From NCBI RefSeq assembly GCF_017921895.1, contig NZ_JAFIDN010000007.1, positions 62,001 to 126,000 on the forward strand: a stretch of 64,000 nucleotides of DNA. The letters run 5' to 3'. The position numbers and the translations under genes were made by a program. The stretch comes from Natronogracilivirga saccharolytica (GTDB lineage: Bacteria; Bacteroidota; Rhodothermia; Balneolales; Natronogracilivirgulaceae). The notes beneath the pieces were generated by a model. It worked only from the letters and a program-made list of their open reading frames with translations, did not search any database and had not been told where the DNA came from. Below are positions 1-9,081 of the stretch, one piece after another (within the stretch, counting starts at the first letter, position 1; every line of letters begins with the position of its first letter).

Positions 1-382
1 TGAGACCGGTAAAATAAAACAGTTCTTCAAAAATGTAGCTGAATGTCCAGCCGGCTATGACCATGTAAAAGGTGAGAATCATCACACCGCAGATCACACC
101 CCAGATACCGATTAATGGCGGAAACCAGCCGTTGCCGAGTTTTTTGAACGCACCCACAGGGTTTCTGCGGGTATGACGCCCGATTGCGAACTCAGCAATC
201 ATGACCGGCAGGCCAACTGCAAGGCAGCAAATGATGTAAATCAGAATGAATGAAGCCCCGCCGTTGTCAGCAACCTGCGTGGGAAATCCCCAGATATTTC
301 CAAGCCCCACTGCAGAACCGGCTGCCGCCAGTACAAATCCCAGTTTTGTATTCCATCTACCCCGATCCTTATGTTCTGACAA
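1..382 (-). CDS. Neurotransmitter:sodium symporter family transporter (5' part only)
   Basis: This is the N-terminal 127 codons of a sodium-coupled solute transporter of the NSS/SNF (LeuT-like) family; the rest lies beyond the left edge. The frame begins at a TTG (position 382) with an AGGA-like ribosome site (GGAGA) just upstream. It reads straight into the family signature of transmembrane helix 1 (AGSAVGLGNIWGFP), then helix 2 and the IAEFAIGR motif that ends it, followed by a third hydrophobic helix. In this family the unwound part of helix 1 binds sodium and substrate. The substrate cannot be told from this fragment; amino acids are usual. The gene is not in the core operon to its right; about 110 bases separate it from the end of the debranching enzyme gene. 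Confidence 0.85.
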   Translation of the reverse strand, partial: MSEHKDRGRWNTKLGFVLAAAGSAVGLGNIWGFPTQVADNGGASFILIYIICCLAVGLPVMIAEFAIGRHTRRNPVGAFKKLGNGWFPPLIGIWGVICGVMILTFYMVIAGWTFSYIFEELFYFTGL

Positions 383-492
383 GATAATTCTCCGTTTTGT
401 CCTGCTCAGTCCTATAATTATTCTGCCTCGAAGGCACAAAATATTTCATTTGTGCTATTCAATTCAACTTAAAAAAGAAGTTGGCTCAACCG

Positions 493-2514
493 TCAGGCGG
501 ATGTGCGGCGCAGTATGATTCCGGATGTCCGGGGAACGTCAATTTTTTTGCCGCGGACCGGAACCGGTTTGTCCGCATATATCCCGCTATGATCGGCAAT
601 TAAGTCCCACTTTCCTTCAGGCAGGTGCACAGCGTGATCCGAGTCCGGATTTCCGTTCAGACTTACCAGGTAAACGGTTTCCGGAGTATGCTTTGCAGAA
701 ACTTCAAATGTGATATGGCGTGCATCTTCGTACGGGTGGAAGTTGATATCACGTGCTTTTGCCAGCCGGAAAGCTTCGGTGTTTTTACGGAGCCGGATAA
801 GTCCCCTGTAATAATCGAACAGCTCCGGATTGTAACCAATTTCCGAAAAATCGAGATAATTGGTGGCGTTGTCTTTTTCGTAACTGTTGTGATCCAGTTT
901 CTGAGCGTCCGGATCGTTATTGTTTTCCGGCACGATCCATTTTGAGCGGGCCCACTCCTGGCCCTGGTGAATCATCGGAATTCCCTGAGAGGTGAACAGG
1001 AAGAGAGCGGCCAGTTTGGCACAGCGCATCTCCTGTTCGTCAAGAGCAATAGTTGACAGTTTATGATCAAACTGTTTGTCTTTCTTTTGATGATCCAGAG
1101 CAATGCGGATGAAATCGCCAAGCGTATACCCGTCGTGTGACTCCAGGTAATTCAGGGCATGTTCCTGACGGTGAAAGCGGCCGTTGGATTCATGAATCAA
1201 TGTGCCCCGTATGTAGTTTTCAAGTGCTTCGCGGTTGGTCTCGTAATGCCACCGGCCGAATATGAATCCGGGTGTGAATATGGGGTCATAGCCCTTCACC
1301 CCGTTCCGGATCTGGTCATTCCAGGAGCTCCATCCGTGTCCGGAAAACCCGGTGGGGTCATATCCGCCGCCCCATGGCTCGGCGATGAGCAGCGCATTCG
1401 GATTGATTTTATCTGTTTCCTTGCGGATTTCGGCGATGGTCTGCCGGTCAATCAGGTTGGCAAGGTCGAACCGGAATCCGTCAATGTGGTACTCTTTCAT
1501 CCACCAGACTACCGAAGATACAATCAAATCCCGGATATACGGATCTTCGGTCCGCAAATCATTACCGCACCCGCTTTCAGAAGTGAGGTTGCCGTCATGG
1601 TCTGTCCGGAAAAAGTCCTGCTGGTCAGTGTATTTCAAAGGGCTCAGGTCATATTGTGAGACATGGTTATAAACCACATCCATGATCACAGCTATACCTG
1701 CCTTGTGCAGTTCCTTGATAACCTGCTTGAGTTCCCTGGCCGCAACTTCCGGACTGCCTCCGTACTCTCCGGGATGTGAACCGGCATCGGACGCATAGAG
1801 GGTTTCGGGTGCAAAAAAGAAGCTTGTCATGTAACCCCAGTAATTCCGGCTGTACGGATTCCATGTATTCAGAAAGCCCTCTGGTGTATTTTTGTTAAAG
1901 GGAGGCTCGAAGCCGGCTGCCTTCTGCAGCGGAAGAAATTCTACTGCATTGACGCCGAGTCGCTTGAGGTGTTCAATGCCCCCGGTTATTCCCGGCTCGA
2001 TGAAGCCGTTGTAGGTTCCCGGGGCACTTGACCCGGCGGAAGGATGGGCTGTCAGGTCCTTGACATGAGCTTCATATATGACAAGATCCCGTTGTTCCTC
2101 GGGGATGACGAAGGTATCACCTTCCCAGTCAAACGGTTCTGATGATACGATGCGTGTTCTGGCGTGCTGCTGATAATGGTTTAAGGTTTTTACCTGTAGG
2201 GACCATGGATCTGCGATCAGGTGATCGGTGTGCAGAAGCGCGTGGTTGTCTTTCGGATGCGATATGCGGTAAGCATAGTAGAACCCGGTATAGTCGCCGG
2301 GCAGTTTGAGATGCCAGGAGCCGTCATCCAGCTTGTTCATGCTGTGGGATTCGCCTTCCTGCTGCTCATAAGTTTCGAAAATTACAAGCTCTATGAGTTC
2401 GGCTTTTGGACAATAGAGCCGGAAAAGGCAAAATGTGTCCATTTGCCGGGCACCCCAGCGAATAGCTGATTCTGCAATTTTACTTCCTGTAAATCGATCT
2501 CCGTTACGAAACAC
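493..2514 (-). CDS. GH13 alpha-glucan debranching enzyme (pullulanase/GlgX/isoamylase type)
   Basis: A 673-residue glycoside hydrolase of family 13. An N-terminal beta-sandwich of the CBM48/isoamylase type (about residues 25-115) precedes the (beta/alpha)8 barrel. The conserved barrel motifs are all present: DVVYNH (279-284), GFRFDLANL with nucleophile D350, LIAEPW with acid/base E379, and ESHDG with the stabilising D461. The segment NYWGY followed by FFAPETLYAS, and the ESHDGYTL form of the last motif, resemble GlgX/isoamylase more than classic pullulanase YNWGYDP. It should therefore cleave alpha-1,6 branch points in glycogen-like polymers. There is no signal peptide, so it is probably cytoplasmic. 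It lies 64 bases downstream of metG on the same strand. Subfamily and exact substrate are inferred. Confidence 0.85.
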   Translation of the reverse strand: MFRNGDRFTGSKIAESAIRWGARQMDTFCLFRLYCPKAELIELVIFETYEQQEGESHSMNKLDDGSWHLKLPGDYTGFYYAYRISHPKDNHALLHTDHLIADPWSLQVKTLNHYQQHARTRIVSSEPFDWEGDTFVIPEEQRDLVIYEAHVKDLTAHPSAGSSAPGTYNGFIEPGITGGIEHLKRLGVNAVEFLPLQKAAGFEPPFNKNTPEGFLNTWNPYSRNYWGYMTSFFFAPETLYASDAGSHPGEYGGSPEVAARELKQVIKELHKAGIAVIMDVVYNHVSQYDLSPLKYTDQQDFFRTDHDGNLTSESGCGNDLRTEDPYIRDLIVSSVVWWMKEYHIDGFRFDLANLIDRQTIAEIRKETDKINPNALLIAEPWGGGYDPTGFSGHGWSSWNDQIRNGVKGYDPIFTPGFIFGRWHYETNREALENYIRGTLIHESNGRFHRQEHALNYLESHDGYTLGDFIRIALDHQKKDKQFDHKLSTIALDEQEMRCAKLAALFLFTSQGIPMIHQGQEWARSKWIVPENNNDPDAQKLDHNSYEKDNATNYLDFSEIGYNPELFDYYRGLIRLRKNTEAFRLAKARDINFHPYEDARHITFEVSAKHTPETVYLVSLNGNPDSDHAVHLPEGKWDLIADHSGIYADKPVPVRGKKIDVPRTSGIILRRTSA

Positions 2515-2545
2515 TATATGTAAATACTCCTGGGTATGATAAATT

Positions 2546-2585
2546 ATCAGCAGATCAGCAGATCAGCAGATCAGCAGATCAGCTG
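2546..2585. repeat. 8-bp tandem repeat, five units
   Basis: Four exact copies of ATCAGCAG (2546-2577) and a fifth with one change (ATCAGCTG, 2578-2585). The array covers the metG stop codon and the space before the debranching enzyme gene. Its length could change by slippage, which would alter spacing between the two genes or the last residues of MetG. Confidence 0.9.
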
Positions 2586-4606
2586 ATGATGCTGCCGTTC
2601 TGCGCGTCTGAGGTGAGAAATTTGAGTTTGCCGTCCGGTGTCTCAGCCATCAGAATCATTCCTTCACTGGGAATGCCCATCATTTTTCTTGGTTTGAGAT
2701 TGGCAACTACAGTGACCTTTTTCCCCGTAAGTTCATCCGGGTCAACCTGTCCGGCGATGCCGGCCATGATTGTACGTTTCTCAATGCCAATATCAACGAT
2801 TACCTTTATCAATTTATTGGATTTGGGGACCGGCTCAGCAGTGATAATCTCACCGACACGCAAATCCAGCTTGCCGAAATCTTCAAATGTGATGGTGTTT
2901 TTCAGCGGTTCAAGCTTGGGTTCATCGGCTTCGCTTTCCTTGCTCTGCTCCTCGAGCTTTTTCCACTGCGCATCGATGACATCATCTTCAATTTTTTTGA
3001 ACAGAATTTCGCCCTTTTCTATAGGGTGTCCTGCCGGGATAGTCTGTTCGCCAATATCGGCCCAGCCGGCTTTTTCAATATTCATGTAAGATCTGAGTTT
3101 CGCGCTGGCATCGGGGATGACCGGATCAAAAAGAACGGATAATGCTGCCGATACCTGACAGCACACGTTCAATACCGTGGCACATCTTTCCGGATCGTTT
3201 TTCCGAAGATGCCAGGGCTCCATTTCGGTAAAATATTTATTGCCAAGCCGGGCAAGCTGCATGCTTTTCTGGATGGCTTCACGGAAGCGGAACGTCTCAT
3301 AAAGCCCGGCGATTTCATCCCTGAGCCGGCTGATATCACTAAGCATGGTTTTGTCCTTATCCGACAGGGGGCCGGCTTCCGGGACGTTGCCCTCATGGTA
3401 CCGGTTAGTGAAAGAGAGCGTCCTGAAAATAAAATTGCCCAGGATGTCGGCAAGTTCTCCGTTGATATGCTCCTGAAAATACTTCCAGGAGAAGTCAGAG
3501 TCTTTTGTTTCCGGAAGGCCTATGCCGAGTACGTAGCGAAGCAGGTCCGGCTCAAAATCTTTGAGGTATTCGTGGAGCCAGACGGCCCATCCCCGGGATG
3601 TTGACAGTTTCTTGCCTTCCAGGTTGAGAAACTCATTAGCCGGGACATTTTTGGGAAGAATGTAGCCGTCATACGACATCAGTACGGCCGGAAACATGAT
3701 GCAGTGGAAGACGATATTGTCTTTGCCGATAAAATGGATGAGATCGGTATCCTCGTCACACCAGTACTTTTTCCACAAATCAGGCTGCCCGGAATTTTCC
3801 GCCCATTCTTTGGTAGCCGAGATGTAACCGATAGGGGCATCGAACCACACATAGAGCACTTTGCCCTCTGCTTCTTCCAGGGGTACCGGGACGCCCCAGG
3901 TCAGATCACGGGTGACCGCCCGGTCTCCCAGGCCAAGATCAAGCCAGCTTTTGACCTGTCCCATGACATTGGGTTTCCAGTTTTCGGTGCTGTCAAGCCA
4001 TTTTTTCAGATCGTCCTGGAAATCACCCAAAGGCAGGAACCAGTGTTCGGTCTCTTTCCGGACCGGCTGCTCATCGGTGACCATGCTTCTCGGTTCAATG
4101 AGGTCGGTCGGGGAGAGTGAGGTGCCGCATTTTTCGCACTGATCGCCGAATGCTTCGGCATATCCGCAGTGCGGACACGTACCTTTTACGTATCGGTCAG
4201 GAAGAAACATCCCGGCACGTTCATCATAAAACTGGATTTCTTTTTTCTTCTTGAACACCCCTTTTTCATTGAGTTTCCTGAAAAAATCCCGGGATGTTTC
4301 ATGATGGACTTTCGAGCTGGTTCTGCCGAAATAATCAAATGTTATACCGAACTCTTCGAAGGTTTTTTTATTCATCTCGTGAAACCGGTCCACAATTTCC
4401 TGTGGAGTGACCCCTTCTTTGTCGGCTGCAATGGTTATAGGTACACCGTGTTCATCAGATCCGCAAATAAAAACGACATCTTCACCGCGCATTCGTTTGT
4501 AGCGCACATAGAAATCGGCAGGTAAATAGGCTCCGGCCATATGGCCAAGGTGTATGGGGCCGTTGGCGTACGGAAGTGCGGAGGTTACCAGCGTTCGTTT
4601 ACCCAT
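2579..4606 (-). CDS. metG: Methionine--tRNA ligase with C-terminal tRNA-binding domain
   Basis: A 675-residue class I aminoacyl-tRNA synthetase that charges tRNA-Met. The HIGH motif appears as HLGH (residues 19-22) and the KMSKS loop as KLSTSRG. A zinc knuckle with two CxxC pairs (CPHCG and CEKCG) lies in the connective peptide, typical of MetRS with the longer zinc domain. The last 110 or so residues (from FGKLDLRVGEI) form an OB-fold tRNA-binding domain like Trbp111, which helps dimerisation and tRNA binding. The length matches the long form of the family. Only the last residues are unusual, because the stop codon falls inside an 8-bp tandem repeat. Confidence 0.97.
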   Translation of the reverse strand: MGKRTLVTSALPYANGPIHLGHMAGAYLPADFYVRYKRMRGEDVVFICGSDEHGVPITIAADKEGVTPQEIVDRFHEMNKKTFEEFGITFDYFGRTSSKVHHETSRDFFRKLNEKGVFKKKKEIQFYDERAGMFLPDRYVKGTCPHCGYAEAFGDQCEKCGTSLSPTDLIEPRSMVTDEQPVRKETEHWFLPLGDFQDDLKKWLDSTENWKPNVMGQVKSWLDLGLGDRAVTRDLTWGVPVPLEEAEGKVLYVWFDAPIGYISATKEWAENSGQPDLWKKYWCDEDTDLIHFIGKDNIVFHCIMFPAVLMSYDGYILPKNVPANEFLNLEGKKLSTSRGWAVWLHEYLKDFEPDLLRYVLGIGLPETKDSDFSWKYFQEHINGELADILGNFIFRTLSFTNRYHEGNVPEAGPLSDKDKTMLSDISRLRDEIAGLYETFRFREAIQKSMQLARLGNKYFTEMEPWHLRKNDPERCATVLNVCCQVSAALSVLFDPVIPDASAKLRSYMNIEKAGWADIGEQTIPAGHPIEKGEILFKKIEDDVIDAQWKKLEEQSKESEADEPKLEPLKNTITFEDFGKLDLRVGEIITAEPVPKSNKLIKVIVDIGIEKRTIMAGIAGQVDPDELTGKKVTVVANLKPRKMMGIPSEGMILMAETPDGKLKFLTSDAQNGSIIS

Positions 4607-5122
4607 AAAGATATGAAGTTGATGCTATGAAAATTAATAATTTGCGGACGGGACGAGTCCAATATTTGGTATCCTTTAAATATACGGCAAGAACAATCAA
4701 GATGAAATGCCCATGGCGGCTTACCGTCACAAAGGAGCATGATTATAGCCAACATGGGTATTTCACTTCGTGACCTTCGGTTCATGTGACGTCAGAATCA
4801 TAAATTATTAACAGATGAATTATTAACAGATGAAATGCCAATGACCGGATATGATTCCTGAAATTCAGGCTTATGTTAAACAAGTCATGGAATCGGAACT
4901 GATGTTATGAAGCCTGATTTTTGATAAAGCAATGAAAGTGGCAGTTAATATGACAGCCACAGCTGCAGCCAGAACCACAGCCACAACCGCAACCATATGT
5001 TCAAAACAGGATAATCCCAATGCGCATTCAAAATCTTCTTCAATTATGCTGGTATCTTTCTTTGCAACTTGGGATATTTAAGTTTGAATGAATTCACAAA
5101 TTATCATGAGTTGCGACGCGCT
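4607..5122. other. Intergenic region with a 15-bp tandem repeat
   Basis: About 500 bases between the divergently transcribed metG and the antiterminator gene. It must hold both promoters, but no convincing -10/-35 pair was identified. It holds one perfect tandem duplication, ATTATTAACAGATGA twice at 4804-4833, and a CA-rich low-complexity stretch near 4950-5000. A 42-codon ATG frame starting at 4949 has no ribosome-binding site and biased composition, so it is not called. Confidence 0.6.
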
Positions 5123-5632
5123 ATGAATACCCGATGGTATGTCCTTTACACCAGGCCCAGATTTGAGAAAAAAGTCGAGGAGAGACTCAAGGAGGCGGGG
5201 TTTGAAGCCTGGCTGCCCGTTCAGACGGTGGTCAGGCAATGGAGCGATCGGAAAAAGAAGGTTGTAGTGCCTCTGTTTAATGGATATGTATTTGTCCGGA
5301 CCGAAAGAAAACAGCTTTATCATGCTGTTACGGTCGACGGCGTTGCTTGCGCTGTGACGTTCAACGGGGAGCCGGCTCCCATTCGGGATGAACAAATTGA
5401 TATGATAAAAAAGATTCTCATCGGTCCGGATGCTTTCGAAGTTACAGAACGAAACTTCAAAAAAGGAGAACCGGTGGAGATTGTGGACGGACCACTTAAA
5501 GGAAACCAGGGAAAATGGATGGACTGGAGGGGCAGCAAGCGGGTTTGTCTTGAAGTTGAACAGCTGAATCATGTAATCCTGGTCGAGGTTCCTGCTCCGT
5601 ATATTCAGAAGCTCAAGTCGGACCCGGTATAA
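5123..5632 (+). CDS. NusG-like transcription antiterminator (UpxY/LoaP type)
   Basis: A 169-residue NusG paralogue. The NGN domain starts at the very N-terminus with RWYVLYTRPRFEKKVEERL and contains PLFNGYVFVR; a KOW domain follows (KGEPVEIVDGPLKGNQGKW). Such specialised paralogues load onto RNA polymerase at particular operons and suppress termination; in Bacteroidota the best known (UpxY) act on surface polysaccharide loci. The start at ATG 5123 was chosen because family members begin just before WYVLYT; an upstream in-frame TTG at 5069 would add 18 residues with no family similarity. No polysaccharide genes lie next to it, so its target operon is unknown. Confidence 0.85.
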   Translation: MNTRWYVLYTRPRFEKKVEERLKEAGFEAWLPVQTVVRQWSDRKKKVVVPLFNGYVFVRTERKQLYHAVTVDGVACAVTFNGEPAPIRDEQIDMIKKILIGPDAFEVTERNFKKGEPVEIVDGPLKGNQGKWMDWRGSKRVCLEVEQLNHVILVEVPAPYIQKLKSDPV

Positions 5633-5684
5633 TTGCTTCTTCCACGGGGTTCAAGTTCCTGAGCGGACACTTCCCGGCATTTTG

Positions 5685-7919
5685 TCAATATTGAAAAATC
5701 AGCTGAACGCCTGCCGCAGAACGCACCGGACCGGCAGTCATGTCATGGCCCGTTCCAACATGCGCCCGGTCAAAATGATGTGTCCGGCTGTATTTTATTT
5801 CTGCCAGAATGGAATCAAAGGGACGATAGCGCACGACCAGGTAGCTGCGCCGCCCGGTTCCGTAAACCATGCCCGATGCCATGGAATGTGTCAGATCATG
5901 CTGGTAGACATGCAGCCGAGACGAGAAACCAGTGGTCTGGAATGCCGTCAGTCCCATGTCAACCCGCCAGCGCTTCCGGAACGCAGTTCGAATCACTTTG
6001 GTCAGTGACATCCCGTTGTTTGTTTCCTGATGCAGACCACCGGTTCTGACCATATCATACTGCGATCTTAAAAAAAGACTGCCGGTAACATGCCAGTCAA
6101 TCTGAAACCGGCCGGCCAGACGTGTGTCATAACTGCTGATTCTGATATTCCTGAGATAATCATCCTGAACCTCCGCCTCTGTGTCGCGTTTTTTGTATCG
6201 CAGCCGAACGTTGATGCTCATTCCTGTCGACGGCCGGTACTGAAGCGCGATCATCGGTTCATATCCAGCCGATGGCCGGATGTTACTTCTGACGGGAGCA
6301 GGAAAGTGGAATCTGTCGAGAAATCCGTGTATATGAAACCTGCTGTGGGGACGAACACGAAAACCCGCATACCAGCCCGACTGATTCCCGGGCGGAGCAC
6401 TGCCCTCGCCAAATGCACTGCCGGATTCCGACCAGTAGCCGGGCCCATAGTTTCGCAGGGATAAAATCCAGTCTGAGATGCCGATTGTTCCGGATATCCC
6501 CGCGATCCATGCATTCCGGGATGCTGTATTCCCGGTTGTTGAATTCCCGGTTGTTGAATTCCCGTTTACCGAACTCCCCGTTGAAAAAGGATGTAAAGCC
6601 TGACTGTATCCGGATGCGTCATCTCCAGATTCACTGAGTTTCAGCGCATATTCTGCAAACAGGCGAAACCTGTTGTGTGTAACCACAATGTCTGAACTGA
6701 TGTTGCGGGTATCACGTCCCCTGAATGGTGACGATCCGGATGCGGGAACAACCGGCCGGTTCAACCGGAATGAAGCATATGTGACCCCGGCAGACCATCG
6801 CTGACTTCGGACCGATATATTGCCGCCGGTAACAAATTCTTTCGTGTTGTTTTTTCTGGACAGTTCGTTTTCAGTGCGATGGAACGGGCTTTGGGAGGGA
6901 GGTCTTATGGTATCTCCCTGCAGTTCAACAGCAGTGCGGTTGCGGGAGGAATGGAATCCGGAAATCACCAAAGCCGGGTCTCCGGATTTTGTTCGGTTGC
7001 CTGAACTGTTTATGGGGCTTCGGGTCACAAAGGGCACTGGAAGCTTTGTTTCTGCAGCCACTCCACGCAGGAACCCCGCCTGCCCGGAGGATCCGTATGG
7101 CATAATCCCATGGGCTCTGCGGTATGGCGCGGTGTGCGAAACCCCGCCTTTGCCAAAAGAGGCACTGCTCCACATCACAAGTCCCTGACCAAAACGTGCC
7201 GAATAATCTCCCAAAACAAACCTGCTGACCGGCCCGGTGTCACTGATGGAGATGTTGGCAGAGGTGAAATCAAATCCGGCCGGCGCCTCGAATGGCTCAC
7301 CCGGCAGCTTTACTTGGGTCAGATTGGCTGCAACCCGGCTTCCGGATACCTGTTGTCTGTGCTGAAGCCGGAAGGGCGGGCCGAGATAGTGGGGTTCTGT
7401 CCCATCTTGTGCTGAATACCCCGATGCTTTCTCAAGCACCTGCTGAAACCGGAACATTTGCCTTACAGTGACATCTTGCCGGACTGAATGCAGTCCCGAT
7501 CTTTTGTGACCGGCGGAAAGCCATGGGCGCAGAGAAGCAACTTTGGCAGTTCCGATTCCACGGATCTCCTGAAGATCTTCGATTGATGAAATGTGGTTAT
7601 GACTTCTGTGTTCATCAATCATATGTACTATGCGCTCGGGGATGCCCGGGATCATCAACAACTTTTCGATAGCAGCACGGTTAACATCCAGAGGAAAAAT
7701 TTCGGACAGGTCTTCAAGGTAAGCCTCCATCGCTTCCTGACTCTCGAATTCATCGTAGTCTGCATACTCAAGAAAGAGTTCCAAAGGAGGGTCCGGCTCA
7801 GCTCCGGAGATTGCGGAATCATATGCTTCCGCTTTGCCGGCATAAAAAATATAAGCGAGCGCAGACACAGCAGCGATGAAACCGGTCATGAAATTGCTAG
7901 AGGCGTATTCAGAGAGCAT
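5685..7919 (-). CDS. Helix-hairpin-helix protein with a large barrel-like C-terminal region
   Basis: A 744-residue envelope protein. It starts with a hydrophobic signal-type segment (about residues 12-30). Two helix-hairpin-helix motifs follow (DVNRAAIEKLLMIPGIPERI and IEDLQEIRGIGTAKVASLRP, about 78-130). The long remainder is rich in Tyr, Ser, Gly and alternating strands and includes GDYSARFGQGLVMWS, a segment shared by Bacteroidota/Balneolota HhH proteins with a predicted outer-membrane barrel. An NSTTG unit is repeated in tandem (from a 15-bp DNA repeat at 6531-6560). It lies 24 bases downstream of a PorV-like gene on the same strand, so the two are probably co-transcribed. HhH motifs usually bind DNA, as in ComEA, but no function is established; a role in DNA uptake is only a guess. 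Confidence 0.75.
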   Translation of the reverse strand: MLSEYASSNFMTGFIAAVSALAYIFYAGKAEAYDSAISGAEPDPPLELFLEYADYDEFESQEAMEAYLEDLSEIFPLDVNRAAIEKLLMIPGIPERIVHMIDEHRSHNHISSIEDLQEIRGIGTAKVASLRPWLSAGHKRSGLHSVRQDVTVRQMFRFQQVLEKASGYSAQDGTEPHYLGPPFRLQHRQQVSGSRVAANLTQVKLPGEPFEAPAGFDFTSANISISDTGPVSRFVLGDYSARFGQGLVMWSSASFGKGGVSHTAPYRRAHGIMPYGSSGQAGFLRGVAAETKLPVPFVTRSPINSSGNRTKSGDPALVISGFHSSRNRTAVELQGDTIRPPSQSPFHRTENELSRKNNTKEFVTGGNISVRSQRWSAGVTYASFRLNRPVVPASGSSPFRGRDTRNISSDIVVTHNRFRLFAEYALKLSESGDDASGYSQALHPFSTGSSVNGNSTTGNSTTGNTASRNAWIAGISGTIGISDWILSLRNYGPGYWSESGSAFGEGSAPPGNQSGWYAGFRVRPHSRFHIHGFLDRFHFPAPVRSNIRPSAGYEPMIALQYRPSTGMSINVRLRYKKRDTEAEVQDDYLRNIRISSYDTRLAGRFQIDWHVTGSLFLRSQYDMVRTGGLHQETNNGMSLTKVIRTAFRKRWRVDMGLTAFQTTGFSSRLHVYQHDLTHSMASGMVYGTGRRSYLVVRYRPFDSILAEIKYSRTHHFDRAHVGTGHDMTAGPVRSAAGVQLIFQY

Positions 7920-7943
7920 GATTACGAATCCATTGGCTGCATT

Positions 7944-8870
7944 TCAGATTGTTACCAGCAAATCTATCCCGGGACTCATCCCCAAAACATGGTGATGCTG
8001 GACCGCCATGCTGACCCGGAAACGGGAAAGTACCAGCCCCGTCCCGGCTGTCCAGGTAAAAGGACTCGATATCCAGCCGCCCCGAAGAAAAAATCCATCC
8101 ATCGGTTCCGCTTCAAATCCGGTGCGCAGGGATATTGGAAACAACACATCCTTGACGAGGTCAGCCGACAAGACCAGGCGGTGCGCAGTGTCCCATGACA
8201 ATCCACCGGCAATTTCGGCCGGATAAACGCCGGATTGGGTGTTTCCTGACTGCGTAAGCATCAGATTGGTTACACGAACCCCTGCCGTTATCTGGCCTGT
8301 GGCTCTGACAGCGAGACCTGCATCAATCAGCGGCGAACCGCCGGCCCCGTATCCTTCAATTCTGAGATGAGTGTAATTGATGACAGCTCCCAGTTGTATA
8401 CGCTGCCGGCGCACGGCCCATCCCAGACGCAGGTTTGTTTCCCGGTAGAGTTCAAATCCATAGGTATGGATGCCGGCCGAAATGGCGTTTTGAAACTTTT
8501 GCGATGAAAACAGACTGCCGGCCGGGATTGTGATAAATGCCGCCTGATCCTGGATCTCACTCAGGCCAAAATATCGTATGGCAAACACTCCGAAGGCTCT
8601 CTCTTTGGAATTGATCATTGCCGGATTGTGAAAAACAGCCCATTCGTCCCCGGTCAGAGCTGTATGTGCCTCGCCCATGGCGATGCTTCTGCTGCCCATC
8701 GTCCACTGACCAAAGCTGTCGCCTGCAAATGCAGCTGAAAACACCAGAAACAGCAGCAGGTGCGGGCACAGGAGTGCACGGCACCGGAGCCGTAACCACG
8801 AAAGGGTGGTTTCTTTGCCATCGCGCCCGGCTTCACGGAGGGAACGGATATTTTTAAAATGTTTATCCAC
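7944..8870 (-). CDS. PorV/PorQ-like outer membrane beta-barrel protein
   Basis: A 308-residue protein with an N-terminal signal sequence after a charged leader (hydrophobic LLCPHLLLFLVFSAAFA, ending near residue 50). The start of the mature chain, SRSIAMGEAHTALTGDEWAVFHNPA, is the classic opening of the PorV/UPF0164 family, FadL-like barrels that serve type IX secretion as shuttle or attachment factors. The C-terminus ends in an aromatic/aliphatic-rich strand, as expected for a barrel. It shares an operon with the HhH barrel gene downstream and is divergent from the PorD-like gene. T9SS function is inferred from family and neighbourhood. Confidence 0.75.
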   Translation of the reverse strand: MDKHFKNIRSLREAGRDGKETTLSWLRLRCRALLCPHLLLFLVFSAAFAGDSFGQWTMGSRSIAMGEAHTALTGDEWAVFHNPAMINSKERAFGVFAIRYFGLSEIQDQAAFITIPAGSLFSSQKFQNAISAGIHTYGFELYRETNLRLGWAVRRQRIQLGAVINYTHLRIEGYGAGGSPLIDAGLAVRATGQITAGVRVTNLMLTQSGNTQSGVYPAEIAGGLSWDTAHRLVLSADLVKDVLFPISLRTGFEAEPMDGFFLRGGWISSPFTWTAGTGLVLSRFRVSMAVQHHHVLGMSPGIDLLVTI

Positions 8871-9081
8871 GCTAAACTCAGGGTATTGGCGTTATTTTTA
8901 ATGATCCCTCAGGCTGCCTGACGGTTGATTGCCTGACGGATCTGCAGCGTTTTCTTCTTAATTCGCAAAAACCTGTTGCAAATTCGTTATCCATAAAACT
9001 CTCCGTTATCTTGCATTGCCTTTGAAATGCAGATAACTTTACAGCAGCAACCTTACCAGCGACAGCACAAACAGACGATAA

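Noticed and set aside
4949-5080. 42-codon Thr/Ala-rich frame in the metG upstream region
   Set aside because: No ribosome-binding site, low-complexity sequence and no similarity to any known peptide.
6531-6560. 15-bp tandem repeat in the HhH barrel gene as a phase-variation switch
   Set aside because: The unit is a multiple of three, so slippage would only add or remove NSTTG residues and not switch the gene off.
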